64,000 nt of DNA, taken from Myxococcus eversor. Its GTDB lineage: Bacteria; Myxococcota; Myxococcia; Myxococcales; Myxococcaceae. Positions 35,699 to 44,131 of this stretch are shown here, in pieces. Position numbers and translations under genes: made by a program. The stretch's first letter is position 1, and each line of letters begins with the position of its first letter. The notes under the pieces were generated by a model. It saw only the letters and a list, made by a program, of their open reading frames with translations. It had not been told where the DNA came from and ran no database searches. The stretch covers positions 1-64,000 of the forward strand of contig NZ_JAAIXY010000016.1 in the NCBI RefSeq assembly GCF_010894455.1, read 5' to 3'.

Positions 35699-36264
35699 TT
35701 CTCCTCATCGACAACTTCGACTCGTTCACCTTCAACCTCGTCCAGGCGCTCGGGGCCCAGGGTGCGCGCTTGAAGGTGGTGCGCAACGACGCCCTCACCC
35801 TGGCCGACGTCGAGGCACTCCATCCCGAGCGCATCGTCATCTCCCCCGGCCCGGGTACGCCCGAGGACGCGGGCATCTCCCTGGACGTCATCCGCGCCTT
35901 CGGTGGACGCGTGCCCCTGCTCGGCGTGTGTCTGGGACACCAGTGTCTCGGGCAGGTGTTCGGCGCGAAGGTGGTGCGCGCCCCCGTGCCCGTCCACGGC
36001 AAGACGGCGGAAGTCGAGCACGCGGAGCAGGGCGTCTTTCACGGACTGCCCCGGCCCTTCACCGCGGCGCGCTACCACTCGCTCGTGGTGGAGCGTGAGG
36101 GCCTGCCGGACTGCCTGGAGGTGACGGCCTGGCACGAAGGGCTCATCATGGGCATGCGTCACCGGGAGCTGCCCGGACTGGAAGGCGTGCAGTTCCATCC
36201 CGAGTCCTTCCTCACCACGCACGGTCCCCGGTTGCTCGCCAACTTCCTGGCGGCTCGGCGCTGA
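35695..36264 (+). CDS. Glutamine amidotransferase, component II (TrpG/PabA)
   Basis: 189 residues, the normal length. Class I amidotransferase with ILLIDNFDSFTFNLVQ at the N-terminus, oxyanion strand ISPGPGTPEDAG, nucleophile Cys79 in GVCLGHQCLGQ, and the His168/Glu170 pair in QFHPESFLT. It supplies ammonia from glutamine to the chorismate enzyme encoded directly upstream. Such a subunit can be amphibolic, serving both anthranilate and p-aminobenzoate synthesis, which fits the mixed signals of this operon. Start ATG overlaps the previous stop. Confidence 0.93.
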   Translation: MILLIDNFDSFTFNLVQALGAQGARLKVVRNDALTLADVEALHPERIVISPGPGTPEDAGISLDVIRAFGGRVPLLGVCLGHQCLGQVFGAKVVRAPVPVHGKTAEVEHAEQGVFHGLPRPFTAARYHSLVVEREGLPDCLEVTAWHEGLIMGMRHRELPGLEGVQFHPESFLTTHGPRLLANFLAARR

Positions 36265-36285
36265 AGCACGACGGAGCCCTCACGC

Positions 36286-37110
36286 ATGTTCTCCACGGTG
36301 GCGGTGAATGGTGAGGTGCGGCGCTGGGAAGACCTCCCCCTGCACGACTTCGCCCAGGGCTTCTTCTTCGGCGCCGGCTTCTTCACCACCTTCCGCGTCG
36401 ACGACGGAGCTCCCCTCTTCCTCGCGCGGCACCTGCGACGCCTCACCGAAAGCCTCGCCGCATTCCCGGAGGCCGTCCGCGCGCCACCGTCCGAGCTGCT
36501 CCACGTCGACGCCGTACGAGCGTCCCTTCGTCGCTGCCTTGAATCCGACTCCGCGCTCGGCTCGCGCTTCACGGGCATCGGCAAGCTCACCGCGAGCGAT
36601 GGTCGGCTCCTGCTCACCTTCAGGCCTCCCGCGCCGGACGCGGAGCGACTCCAACGCGAAGGACGCGCCGTGGACACCGTGGAGGCCAATGCCTACCGAC
36701 ACGGGGAGCCGCTGCCGAATCACAAGGGCCTGTCGTACTTCCGCCAGTTCTCGCTCATGCAGCGCCTCCCGCTGCTGGCCAATGACGCGGGGCACGCGTG
36801 CGAGCTGCCCACGGCGAACCTCTTCATGCTCCTGGACGGCGCGCTCGTCACGCCGCCACTGGATGCGCCGTGCCTTCCGGGCATCATCCGCGCGGTGCTC
36901 CTGGACGCGGGCCACATCGACGACATGCCCGTGCGCGAAGACGTCATTCCACTGACGCGGCTGTCGGACGCGCGGGCCTGCGTCTTCACCAACTCCGCGG
37001 TGCTGGCCACGGGCGTGACGAAGCTGCTCGGCCGGGCCTTGCCCGACAGCCTGTCACTGGCGGCGCGAATCCGGGAACACGTCCTGGCCATGGCGTCGCG
37101 CGAGGGTTGA
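36286..37110 (+). CDS. pabC: Class IV PLP aminotransferase, probable aminodeoxychorismate lyase
   Basis: 274 residues. Fold-type IV PLP enzyme: LPLHDFAQGFFFGAGFFTTFRV at the start, the PLP Lys147 in NHKGLSYFR, ACELPTANLFMLLDG (phosphate/Glu region) and CLPGIIRAVLL. Aminodeoxychorismate lyase splits 4-amino-4-deoxychorismate to p-aminobenzoate and pyruvate. It is distinguished from branched-chain or D-amino-acid transaminases mainly by its place, 21 nt after a trpG/pabA gene and a chorismate enzyme. GGAG lies upstream of the ATG. If the first gene is really trpE, this would be a separate aminotransferase riding in the operon. Confidence 0.82.
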   Translation: MFSTVAVNGEVRRWEDLPLHDFAQGFFFGAGFFTTFRVDDGAPLFLARHLRRLTESLAAFPEAVRAPPSELLHVDAVRASLRRCLESDSALGSRFTGIGKLTASDGRLLLTFRPPAPDAERLQREGRAVDTVEANAYRHGEPLPNHKGLSYFRQFSLMQRLPLLANDAGHACELPTANLFMLLDGALVTPPLDAPCLPGIIRAVLLDAGHIDDMPVREDVIPLTRLSDARACVFTNSAVLATGVTKLLGRALPDSLSLAARIREHVLAMASREG

Positions 37111-37126
37111 GGCAGACTGGGCGGCC

Positions 37127-37708
37127 ATGAGCCGTTCCCTCGTCGTCGTTCACCGCTGGGCAGGACGTCCGGACACCGACTTCTATCCCTGGCTCGAGGA
37201 GCAGCTGCGTCAGCCTCCGGCGCCCTTCGACTCCATCCTCACGCTGGACATGCCCGAGCCGGGCACCCCCACCATCGAAGGCTGGGGCTCCGCGCTCACA
37301 CAGGCCCTGGGGCCGGTGCCTCCACCGTCCACGGTGCTCCTGGGCCACAGCGTGGGCTGTCAGACCATCCTCCGCTACCTCGCCGCGATGCCCGAGGGAC
37401 ACCGCGTGGAGGGCGCCGTGCTCGTCGCGGGCTGGTTCGAGGTGGACAAGACCTGGGGCTCGCTGCAGCCATGGCTCGACACGCCCATCGACTTCGCACG
37501 CGTCCGCGCCGCGCTGGGCCACTGCGTGGTGGTGCTCTCGGATGGAGACCCGTTCACCTCCGACTGGCGCCGCAATCGCCAGCTCTGGGAGGAGCGGCTC
37601 GGCGCTGAAGTCATCGTCGTCCCGGGCGGACGACACTTCAACAACCCGCGCGAGCCCGCCGTGCTGGAGGCGTTGCTGTCGCGCTTCGGCACCCGCCCGA
37701 CACCGTAG
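37127..37708 (+). CDS. RBBP9/YdeN-like serine hydrolase
   Basis: 193 residues, the family's normal size. Small alpha/beta hydrolase: LVVVHRWAGRPDTDFYPWLE at the N-terminus, nucleophile elbow GHSVGC, a conserved GAVLVAGW strand, Asp in VVVLSDGDPF and His in GGRHFN. Family members are esterase-like enzymes of poorly known substrate. It follows pabC by 16 nt and is probably read in the same operon. It runs convergently into the rsuA-type gene with 4 nt between stops. Confidence 0.88.
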   Translation: MSRSLVVVHRWAGRPDTDFYPWLEEQLRQPPAPFDSILTLDMPEPGTPTIEGWGSALTQALGPVPPPSTVLLGHSVGCQTILRYLAAMPEGHRVEGAVLVAGWFEVDKTWGSLQPWLDTPIDFARVRAALGHCVVVLSDGDPFTSDWRRNRQLWEERLGAEVIVVPGGRHFNNPREPAVLEALLSRFGTRPTP

Positions 37709-37712
37709 ACAA

Positions 37713-38516
37713 TCAGGGCTCCGCGGGACGAAAGCCCAGTCCCTCGGAGACCTCTTCGTCCCGCAGCGCGCGCCACGTGCTCTCGGCCACATCCAGTACC
37801 ACGGTGCCCACGGCCTCGCGGTGCAGCGTGAGCACCGGATGTCCCACGGCGGCCAGCATCCGCTTCACCTGGTGGTGCCGCCCTTCCGTCAGCGTCAGCT
37901 CCACCACGTCGGGCTCGCGCAGCCGAGCCTCCGCCGGACGCGTGAGTCCATCCTCCAGCTCCACGCCCTCTCGCAGCTTCTGTAGCGCCACAGGGCCCGG
38001 CCGCCCCGATACGCGCGCCACATAACGCTTGGACAGGTGCGTCTCCGGGGCCGTGCCGTGTCGCACGAATCGCTCGTCGTTCGTGAAGAACAACAACCCC
38101 GTGGTGTCCCGGTCCAACCGCCCCACCGCGAACCACTCGAAGCCGAGCAGCGACTCGGACAGCACCGCGCGCAGGCGCTCGAACACCGTGCCCACGCCCT
38201 CCGGGTCCGAGCCGTGCACCACCGGCCCCGCCGGCTTGTGGAACATCAACACCCGCGTCGACGCCGCGAGTGAGCACTCCCGCCCGTCCACGCGCACCAC
38301 CCCACCGAGGCGCACCGGCGCGAAGGGCTCCAGCTCCACGCGTCCCTCCACCTCCACCCGCCCCGCGCGAATGGCCGCCTCCGCATCCACTCGAGGCAGC
38401 ACCCCGGCTCGCCCCAGGGCGCGCGCCAGCCAGTCCGAGCGTCCGTCCTCGGCGGCCTCCGCGTCCCTGCGCCGCGCCGCCTCCAGCCAGCGGGGCGTCT
38501 TGCTCTTTCGCGCCAT
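37713..38516 (-). CDS. RsuA/RluB-family pseudouridine synthase
   Basis: Start ATG at 38516 (MARKSKTPRW), 267 residues. An N-terminal S4 RNA-binding domain (WLARALGRAGVLPRVDAEAAI, RVEVEGRVELEP) precedes the synthase core: VLMFHKPAGPVVH, the catalytic Asp in AVGRLDRDTTGLLFFTND, KRYVARVSG and the RHHQVKRMLAAVG motif typical of the RsuA/RluB/E/F branch. It isomerises one uridine in rRNA; which one cannot be read from the sequence, although 16S U516 (RsuA) is a common assignment. Transcribed alone, convergent with the hydrolase gene. Confidence 0.9.
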   Translation of the reverse strand: MARKSKTPRWLEAARRRDAEAAEDGRSDWLARALGRAGVLPRVDAEAAIRAGRVEVEGRVELEPFAPVRLGGVVRVDGRECSLAASTRVLMFHKPAGPVVHGSDPEGVGTVFERLRAVLSESLLGFEWFAVGRLDRDTTGLLFFTNDERFVRHGTAPETHLSKRYVARVSGRPGPVALQKLREGVELEDGLTRPAEARLREPDVVELTLTEGRHHQVKRMLAAVGHPVLTLHREAVGTVVLDVAESTWRALRDEEVSEGLGFRPAEP

Positions 38517-38666
38517 CCTCTCGTCAGCTCCCTTCCTCACCCCGACATCCCACGTCCACCTTGGAGAACCAACGAGCACGTGTCTTCCGAGGGAGAAGCG
38601 GCGGACAGGCGGACGTCACGGCGCCGCCATTTGACTCCACCCGTGCGCCTCTGCCATTGCGCCGCC

Positions 38667-39917
38667 GTGGCCGTCCCTCCTGAAATCGCCGCTTCGCTCC
38701 AACACTTCCCGCCGCCCTCGGGGCCGTCCGTCGCCTTCACGCTGCGACTGGCCGAAGCGCTGCACCGCTACGGCACCCCCGCGCACCGGCTGGAAGGGCT
38801 GATGCAGCGCGTGTCGGAGCGCCTGGGCCTGGAGGGCCGCTTCTTCTCCACGCCGACGTCCCTCTTCGCGTCCTTCGGTCCACCAGAAGCGCTGCGCACC
38901 AGCCTCATCCGCGTGGAGCCCGGCGACATGGACCTGGAGCGGCTCACGCTGCTGGACGTGCTCGCCGACGACGTCATCCAGGCGCGCCTCACGCCCGCCG
39001 AGGGTGCCCTGCGCGTGGAGGCCATCCTCGCGCGTCCACAGCGCTTCGGCCCCGTGCTCCAGGTCCTCTGCTGGGCCTTGGCCGGCGGAGCGGGCGCTCG
39101 GCTCTTCGGCGGAGGGCTGAAGGAGATGGCGGTGGCGACGGTGAGCAGTCTGCTCATCGGCCTGCTGAGCGTGGCGACGCAGCGACAGCCGTCCACCGCG
39201 CGCGTGCTGGAGCCGGTGGGCGCCGTGCTCTCCTCGGCGCTCGCCGTCCTCGCCGCGAGCCTCATCGGCCCGATGTCCGTCCAGGTCGCCACGCTGGCGG
39301 GGCTCATCGTCCTCTTGCCCGGCCTGACGCTGACGGTGGCCCTCAACGAGCTGGCCACGCGCCACCTCATCTCCGGCACCTCGCGACTCACGGGCGCGGC
39401 GGTGGTGTTCCTCCAGCTCGGCTTCGGCGTCGCGCTGGGCAGCCGACTCGCGGAGCTGCTGCCGCCGCCCGTCGCGCCGACCGTCGCCGCCGCGCTGCCC
39501 GCGTGGACGCAGGCGGCGGCCCTGGCCGTGGCGGGCGTGGCCATTGGCGTGCTGTTCCGCGCGCGCCCTCGCGACTGGGGTTGGATTGCCGCCGCGGGCA
39601 CCTTCGCCTTCACCGGCGCGCGACTCGGCTCGGAGCTGCTGGGGCCTCAGCTCGGCGCGTTCGTGGGCGCGCTGCTGCTCGGCATCGGCGGCAACGCGCT
39701 GGCGCGGCTGCGCAACAAGCCCTCCGTCACAATTGTGGTGCCGGGACTGATGCTGCTCGTGCCCGGCAGCGTGGGCTTCCGCAGCCTGTCCTCGCTGCTG
39801 GAGCGGGACGTGGTGGCGGGAGTCGACACGGCCTTCAACATGCTGATGGTCGCCGTGGCGCTGGTGGCCGGCCTCTTGTCCGCCAACGCCCTTGTCCCGC
39901 CGCGCAAGGTGCTCTGA
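38667..39917 (+). CDS. ThrE-family threonine/serine exporter-like membrane protein
   Basis: 416 residues from GTG 38667 (VAVPPEIAASLQHF); the frame opens at 38580 but the extra 29 residues are Arg/Cys-rich and unlikely. No Shine-Dalgarno is seen, so the start is uncertain. The N-terminal cytoplasmic domain is of the ThrE/DUF1212 type (LRLAEALHRYGTPAHRLEGLM, followed by SLFASF), and about ten hydrophobic segments follow (ThrE plus ThrE_2 halves), with the conserved LPGLTLTVALNELATRHLISG and VPGLMLLVPGS. It probably exports small amino acids or related metabolites. Convergent with the DoxX gene through a hairpin. Confidence 0.85.
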   Translation: MAVPPEIAASLQHFPPPSGPSVAFTLRLAEALHRYGTPAHRLEGLMQRVSERLGLEGRFFSTPTSLFASFGPPEALRTSLIRVEPGDMDLERLTLLDVLADDVIQARLTPAEGALRVEAILARPQRFGPVLQVLCWALAGGAGARLFGGGLKEMAVATVSSLLIGLLSVATQRQPSTARVLEPVGAVLSSALAVLAASLIGPMSVQVATLAGLIVLLPGLTLTVALNELATRHLISGTSRLTGAAVVFLQLGFGVALGSRLAELLPPPVAPTVAAALPAWTQAAALAVAGVAIGVLFRARPRDWGWIAAAGTFAFTGARLGSELLGPQLGAFVGALLLGIGGNALARLRNKPSVTIVVPGLMLLVPGSVGFRSLSSLLERDVVAGVDTAFNMLMVAVALVAGLLSANALVPPRKVL

Positions 39918-39923
39918 AACGCG

Positions 39924-39943
39924 CGCGCCTCAGCCCAGGCGCG
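39924..39943. terminator. Hairpin between convergent ThrE-like and DoxX genes
   Basis: CGCGCCT (39924-39930) and AGGCGCG (39937-39943) form a perfect 7-bp stem with a 6-nt loop, 7 nt after the plus-strand stop. The minus-strand stop codon (39930-39932) overlaps the loop edge. Confidence 0.55.
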
Positions 39944-40346
39944 TGAAGTAGATGGCCGCGAGCGACAGCAGGAAGTACGGCACCAGCCCGCCCGCGCCCG
40001 CGTAGTCCTTGGCCATGCGCTGCCCGAAGAACAGGGACACCAGCGACACGGCGGACACGAGCGCGCCCCAGAAGGCCAGCATCGCGCTGCCCGTGGCGAT
40101 GAGCGCCACCAGTCCGGCGGCACTGAGGGCGCCCGCGGCCAGCTCCATCAAGGTGATGACGCCGAGCATCAACGGGACGACACCCCGCAGGGGACTCTTG
40201 GCGAAGTGGCCGGTGAGCCAGCCCAGGTTGCCCTTCCAGTCGATGACCTTGTCGAGCCCGGACTGGAGGAACAGGATGGCGAGGAAGGCGGAGCACAGCG
40301 CCTGAAGCAGCCACGTGGTGAACTGAGTCGATTCGAAAGCCGGCAT
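39930..40346 (-). CDS. DoxX-family membrane protein
   Basis: 138 residues from ATG at 40346. Four membrane segments (WLLQALCSAFLAILFLQSGL, GVVPLMLGVITLMELAAGAL, VALIATGSAMLAFWGALVSA, LVPYFLLSLAAIYF) and the early FLQSGLDKVIDWKGN, where a DoxX protein has a short Lys/Asp signature after segment 1. The role of DoxX proteins is often thiol or redox related; nothing here specifies it. TAGAGT lies 9 nt before the start with no Shine-Dalgarno, matching the short-leader pattern seen elsewhere in the window. Divergent from the AI-2E-family gene. Confidence 0.82.
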   Translation of the reverse strand: MPAFESTQFTTWLLQALCSAFLAILFLQSGLDKVIDWKGNLGWLTGHFAKSPLRGVVPLMLGVITLMELAAGALSAAGLVALIATGSAMLAFWGALVSAVSLVSLFFGQRMAKDYAGAGGLVPYFLLSLAAIYFTRLG

Positions 40347-40466
40347 GGCGCGGCACTCTAGCCGCCTGGGGCCCGGGCCCAAGTCTTCTCCTCTGGAGAC
40401 CTGCCAGGCAGCCGTGGGGGTCGCTCCCCCCTTCCCTCCCGGGGAATGAGCCCTAACTTCACGGGT

Positions 40467-41645
40467 ATGGCATCCGAGCAGACCGCCCGGCGCGTCTTCA
40501 CCGGCCTCATCCTGCTGTCCATCGTGCTGCTGGCGCTGGTCATCCAGCCCTTCGCCAAGGGCATCTTCCTGGCCGCGGTCCTGGCGGGGGCGTTCTACGG
40601 CGTGCACTCCCGGCTGACGCGCAAGCTGCGGGGACGCAAGAACATCTCCGCCGGCCTCATCTGCACCATGGTCGTCCTCGCGTTGCTGCTCCCCCTGGGA
40701 GGGCTCACGGCCTTCGTGGTCGCCGAGGTGTCCTCCGGTGCGCAGTTCGTCACCAAGACGGTGCAGCAGGAGGGCGTCGAAGGCCTGGTGCAGAAGCTGC
40801 CGGGGCCGGTGCGCAGGGGCGTGCAGAGCCTGATGGAGCGGCTGCCCATGGAGGAGGCGCACCTGGACGAGAAGCTCCAGGAGCAGGTGAGCAACCAGGG
40901 CGGCACGGCGGCGCGCGCGGTGACGGGCGCGGTGGCTGCCACGGGCTCCATCGCCTTCCAGACGGTGATGATGCTCATCGCCCTCTTCTTCTTCCTCACG
41001 GACGGGCGGGAGCTGGTGCAGTGGATTGAGAGCGTGTCTCCGCTGCGACGCGGCGAGACGCTGGAAATCATGCGCGAGTTCCGCGGCGTGTCCGGCGCGG
41101 TGCTGCTGTCGTCGCTGGCCACCGCGGGCGTGCAGGCCTTCGCGGCGCTCATCGGCTTCTTGATTGTCCAGGTACCCGCGCCGTTGTTCTTCGCGGGCGT
41201 CGCCTTCTTCATGGCGCTCATCCCCGCGGTGGGCGCCGCGATTGTGGTGCTGGCGGCCTCGGCGCTCATGTTCTTCAGCGGACACCCCTGGGCCGCGCTC
41301 TTCCTGGCCATCTGGGGCACGGTGGTGGTGGGGCTGGTGGACAACATCGTCAAGCCGCTCTTGGCCAAGCGCGGCATGCACCAGCACGGCGCCATCGTCT
41401 TCTTCTCGCTGCTCGGCGGCCTCGCGGCGTTCGGCACGGTGGGCCTGCTGCTCGGCCCGCTCATCGTCGCCTTCTTCCTGGCCCTCGTCCGCATCCACGA
41501 GCGCGACTACGGCCGGAGCCACCCCGGCCCCGACAGCCCGAGCACGCCCGGCCCCCAGGATGAGCGAGGGCCGGACGGCTCATTGGCCGCCGGGACTTCG
41601 AGCTCGGAAGGCGCTCTCACGTCCTCGACGAGGGAGAGTCACTGA
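40467..41645 (+). CDS. AI-2E family transporter (UPF0118/PF01594)
   Basis: 392 residues from ATG 40467 (MASEQTARRV); an ATG at 40446 is in frame, but the TAACTT box 7 nt before 40467 favours the later one. About eight membrane segments: two at the N-terminus (VFTGLILLSIVLLALVIQPF, IFLAAVLAGAFYGV), one following the cytosolic stretch, a long amphipathic middle (QQEGVEGLVQKLPGPVRRGV) and the conserved C-terminal core (FMALIPAVGAAIV, LVDNIVKPLLAKRG, LLGGLAAFGTVGLLLGPLIVA). Members act as permeases or Na+/H+ antiporters; an AI-2 role is not implied. The last 45 residues are a Pro/Ser-rich cytoplasmic tail. Confidence 0.87.
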   Translation: MASEQTARRVFTGLILLSIVLLALVIQPFAKGIFLAAVLAGAFYGVHSRLTRKLRGRKNISAGLICTMVVLALLLPLGGLTAFVVAEVSSGAQFVTKTVQQEGVEGLVQKLPGPVRRGVQSLMERLPMEEAHLDEKLQEQVSNQGGTAARAVTGAVAATGSIAFQTVMMLIALFFFLTDGRELVQWIESVSPLRRGETLEIMREFRGVSGAVLLSSLATAGVQAFAALIGFLIVQVPAPLFFAGVAFFMALIPAVGAAIVVLAASALMFFSGHPWAALFLAIWGTVVVGLVDNIVKPLLAKRGMHQHGAIVFFSLLGGLAAFGTVGLLLGPLIVAFFLALVRIHERDYGRSHPGPDSPSTPGPQDERGPDGSLAAGTSSSEGALTSSTRESH

Positions 41646-41725
41646 GCCTGCGGCAGCCTCGCTCACGCAGGGAGCGGGACTCGGCGGGAGACCGGGGCGT
41701 CAAGGTCGCCTGACACCCCGGAGAC

Positions 41726-44014
41726 TCAGGGCACGGTGACGTTCACCGCCGTGCTGGTTCCCAGGTTGCCCGCCGCGTCGTAGGCACGCGCGGTGAGGGT
41801 GTGTGCACCGGAACCCGCCGCGGAGGCATCCCAGGTCACCGCGTAGGGCGCGACGGCATCCAGTCCGACAAGCGTGGCGCCGTCGTAGAACTCGACGCGG
41901 TTGACGCCCACCACGTCGGCGGCGGTCGCGGAGAGGTTCACGCTTCCTTCGACCTGAGCCCCCTTCGCCGGAGTGAGCATCCAGACGCCGGGAGCCGTGG
42001 TGTCCGCCTGGCCCACTTCGAAGACGAGGTCGTCGTTGTCATTGAGGGAACCGCCCGCGCACGTCGAGGCCCCCGTGGAGTACGAGCGGTAGACAGCCCT
42101 CACCGCCTGCACCGGGCTGGCCCCGAGCGTATACGTCGTCGAGAAGACCTGGACTCCGCTGCCCGACGTGGTGAACGTCGCCATCAGCGTCCAGACCGCC
42201 GGGCTCACCCCGTTCGACGTGTAGAGGTAGAGCGTGTAGTTGCTGGAGGCCCACACCGGAACGTCCAGGCGCACCTGCGAGCCGGGCATGAAGACGCCCC
42301 CCGCGAGACTCGTCACCCGGAGGGCCTCGATGGACCCCTGCGCTCGGTAGTTGCCCTCCTCTCCATCCATGCACGAAGGGCTGATGCTGAGCGAATTGGG
42401 GGAGTTGCGTTCGGGCCCAGCGCTCAACGTCCCGCGCCCTTCGAGCAACACACCCGAATCGCAGAGCGCGCTCGCACCCGTGCACTTCGGCACCTTGAGC
42501 ACGGAGTCGTAGCGCGCATAGCGCCGCCCCGTGTTCGCGACCACCACATTGATGGGAGCGCTCGGAGGCGAGACATTTCCAGACGTGTCACGCGCGGTTG
42601 CCGTGAGCTGGTACGGACCGTTGTCCCACTCGAATGTCCGCCACGTCCCCCACCACGGCTGCGTCGTGGTGTTCCCCAGGTATCCGGTGAGGAACGAGCC
42701 GTTCACCAGGAAGGACACGCTCTGCATGCCGACATCGTCCGTCGCATTCGCTTCCAGGTGGGCAGAGCCGGAGAGCACCGAGCCCTCGGCCGGCGCGACC
42801 TGGGTGATGACGGGAAGGACTGTATCCAGCGCGTACTGCACGGCGACCGGTGCACTCACTCCCACGTTGCCCGCCGAGTCATAGGCACGCGTCGTCAGGA
42901 CATGCGTCCCGGGACTGATTCCCGTCGGGTTCCACGTCACGTAGTAGGGAGAGGAGGCATCCGTCGCGATGAGCGCGGAGTCGACATAGAACTCGACCCG
43001 CGTCACGCCCACGTCATCCGCCGCCGAGGCGAAGAGGGTGATGCTGGTGGCGACCCGGGCCCCATCCGACAGGCCGGTGATGGCCGTGGAGGGCGGCGTG
43101 GTATCCGGAGCCACCGTGAAGGTGACCGGCACGCTCGAGGCGAGGTTGCTTGCGGTGTCGACAGCCTTGGCCGTCACGGTGTGGCTCCCCAGGGACGGAT
43201 TCGCCCAGGAGAAGGAGTACGGAGACGTGGTGTCGGCCCCGAGCAACGTCGCGCCGTCGTAGAACTCCACCCGGGCCACGCCGACGTTGTCCGTCGCGCT
43301 CGCGTTCAGCGTCACGGGGGTCGGGAGCGAGGCCCCCGCGGCGGGCGAGGTCAGGGAGACCGTCGGCGCGGTGGTGTCCGAGCCGCTCACGGCGAACACC
43401 AGGTCGTCATGGTCGTCGGTGGTTCCGACTCCGCAGGGCACCGCGGTCCCTCCCAACCGGAAGCGGCCACGAATGGCCTGCATCGAGGCGCCCGACGGCA
43501 GGACGTACGAAGCGGTCAGGGTCTGCGAGCCAGCGAAGTACAGGCTGTACGTGCCAATCCGGACCCAGGTGGGGTCACTCGCATTGGCGGCGTAGAAGAG
43601 GTCGAGCACGTCATACCGATAGTTCGTCGATGAGGCATAGACCCGCGCTTCGACTCGTACGGTCTTCCCCGGCGCGAACGCGGTGCCATTGGTCGTCGCG
43701 ACCTTGAGGCCATCCAAGGATTCGCTGACGTGGAACGCGCCCGAGTTGCCATCCGCACAGGAGCCGCTCACGGTATTGGGTGCATACAGCTCGGGGCCGA
43801 CCGTGCCCCGCCCCTCCAGGAGGTAGCTGGAATCGCAATCACTCCCCAGGACCGCGCAACGCGGCACCCGCAAGGTCGCGTCGTAGGACGCGTACTGGAG
43901 GGTCTGGCGTGACTGCTCCAGGTCCAGGTCACTCCCGACTTCCACCGCCTCGTCCCCTCCGCAGGCGGTCATGAGCATGAGGGAAAACGCACAAGCTGAT
44001 CGCTTCAATGGCAT
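41726..44014 (-). CDS. Secreted lipoprotein with Ig-like repeats and two copies of an unknown module
   Basis: Start ATG at 44014 (MPLKRSACAFSLMLMTACGG), 762 residues; the lipobox ends at MTAC, so the mature protein is lipid-anchored. Layout: module A1 (residues about 38-210, YASYDATLRVPRC to DDHDDLVFAV), three Ig-like domains (each about 95 residues, starting DTTAPTV, DTTPPST and DTVLPVI, with a VGVxRVEFYDGATL strand), module A2 (RYARYDSVLKVPKC to DNDDLVFEVG), and a fourth Ig-like domain at the end. The A modules share LLEGRGT and paired Cys, and look like a carbohydrate- or surface-binding fold. No catalytic motif is seen. A surface adhesin or matrix protein is a reasonable guess. Confidence 0.82.
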   Translation of the reverse strand: MPLKRSACAFSLMLMTACGGDEAVEVGSDLDLEQSRQTLQYASYDATLRVPRCAVLGSDCDSSYLLEGRGTVGPELYAPNTVSGSCADGNSGAFHVSESLDGLKVATTNGTAFAPGKTVRVEARVYASSTNYRYDVLDLFYAANASDPTWVRIGTYSLYFAGSQTLTASYVLPSGASMQAIRGRFRLGGTAVPCGVGTTDDHDDLVFAVSGSDTTAPTVSLTSPAAGASLPTPVTLNASATDNVGVARVEFYDGATLLGADTTSPYSFSWANPSLGSHTVTAKAVDTASNLASSVPVTFTVAPDTTPPSTAITGLSDGARVATSITLFASAADDVGVTRVEFYVDSALIATDASSPYYVTWNPTGISPGTHVLTTRAYDSAGNVGVSAPVAVQYALDTVLPVITQVAPAEGSVLSGSAHLEANATDDVGMQSVSFLVNGSFLTGYLGNTTTQPWWGTWRTFEWDNGPYQLTATARDTSGNVSPPSAPINVVVANTGRRYARYDSVLKVPKCTGASALCDSGVLLEGRGTLSAGPERNSPNSLSISPSCMDGEEGNYRAQGSIEALRVTSLAGGVFMPGSQVRLDVPVWASSNYTLYLYTSNGVSPAVWTLMATFTTSGSGVQVFSTTYTLGASPVQAVRAVYRSYSTGASTCAGGSLNDNDDLVFEVGQADTTAPGVWMLTPAKGAQVEGSVNLSATAADVVGVNRVEFYDGATLVGLDAVAPYAVTWDASAAGSGAHTLTARAYDAAGNLGTSTAVNVTVP

Positions 44015-44131
44015 GTATCTCTCCGTCCCCATCTCCATACGGACGGACACTGGCAATCTGGCGATTCCGGTCGTGCGGAGGGCCCCGCGTCCCCTCCCTT
44101 CGCAAGAGAGGACGCGGGAACCAGGACCTCG

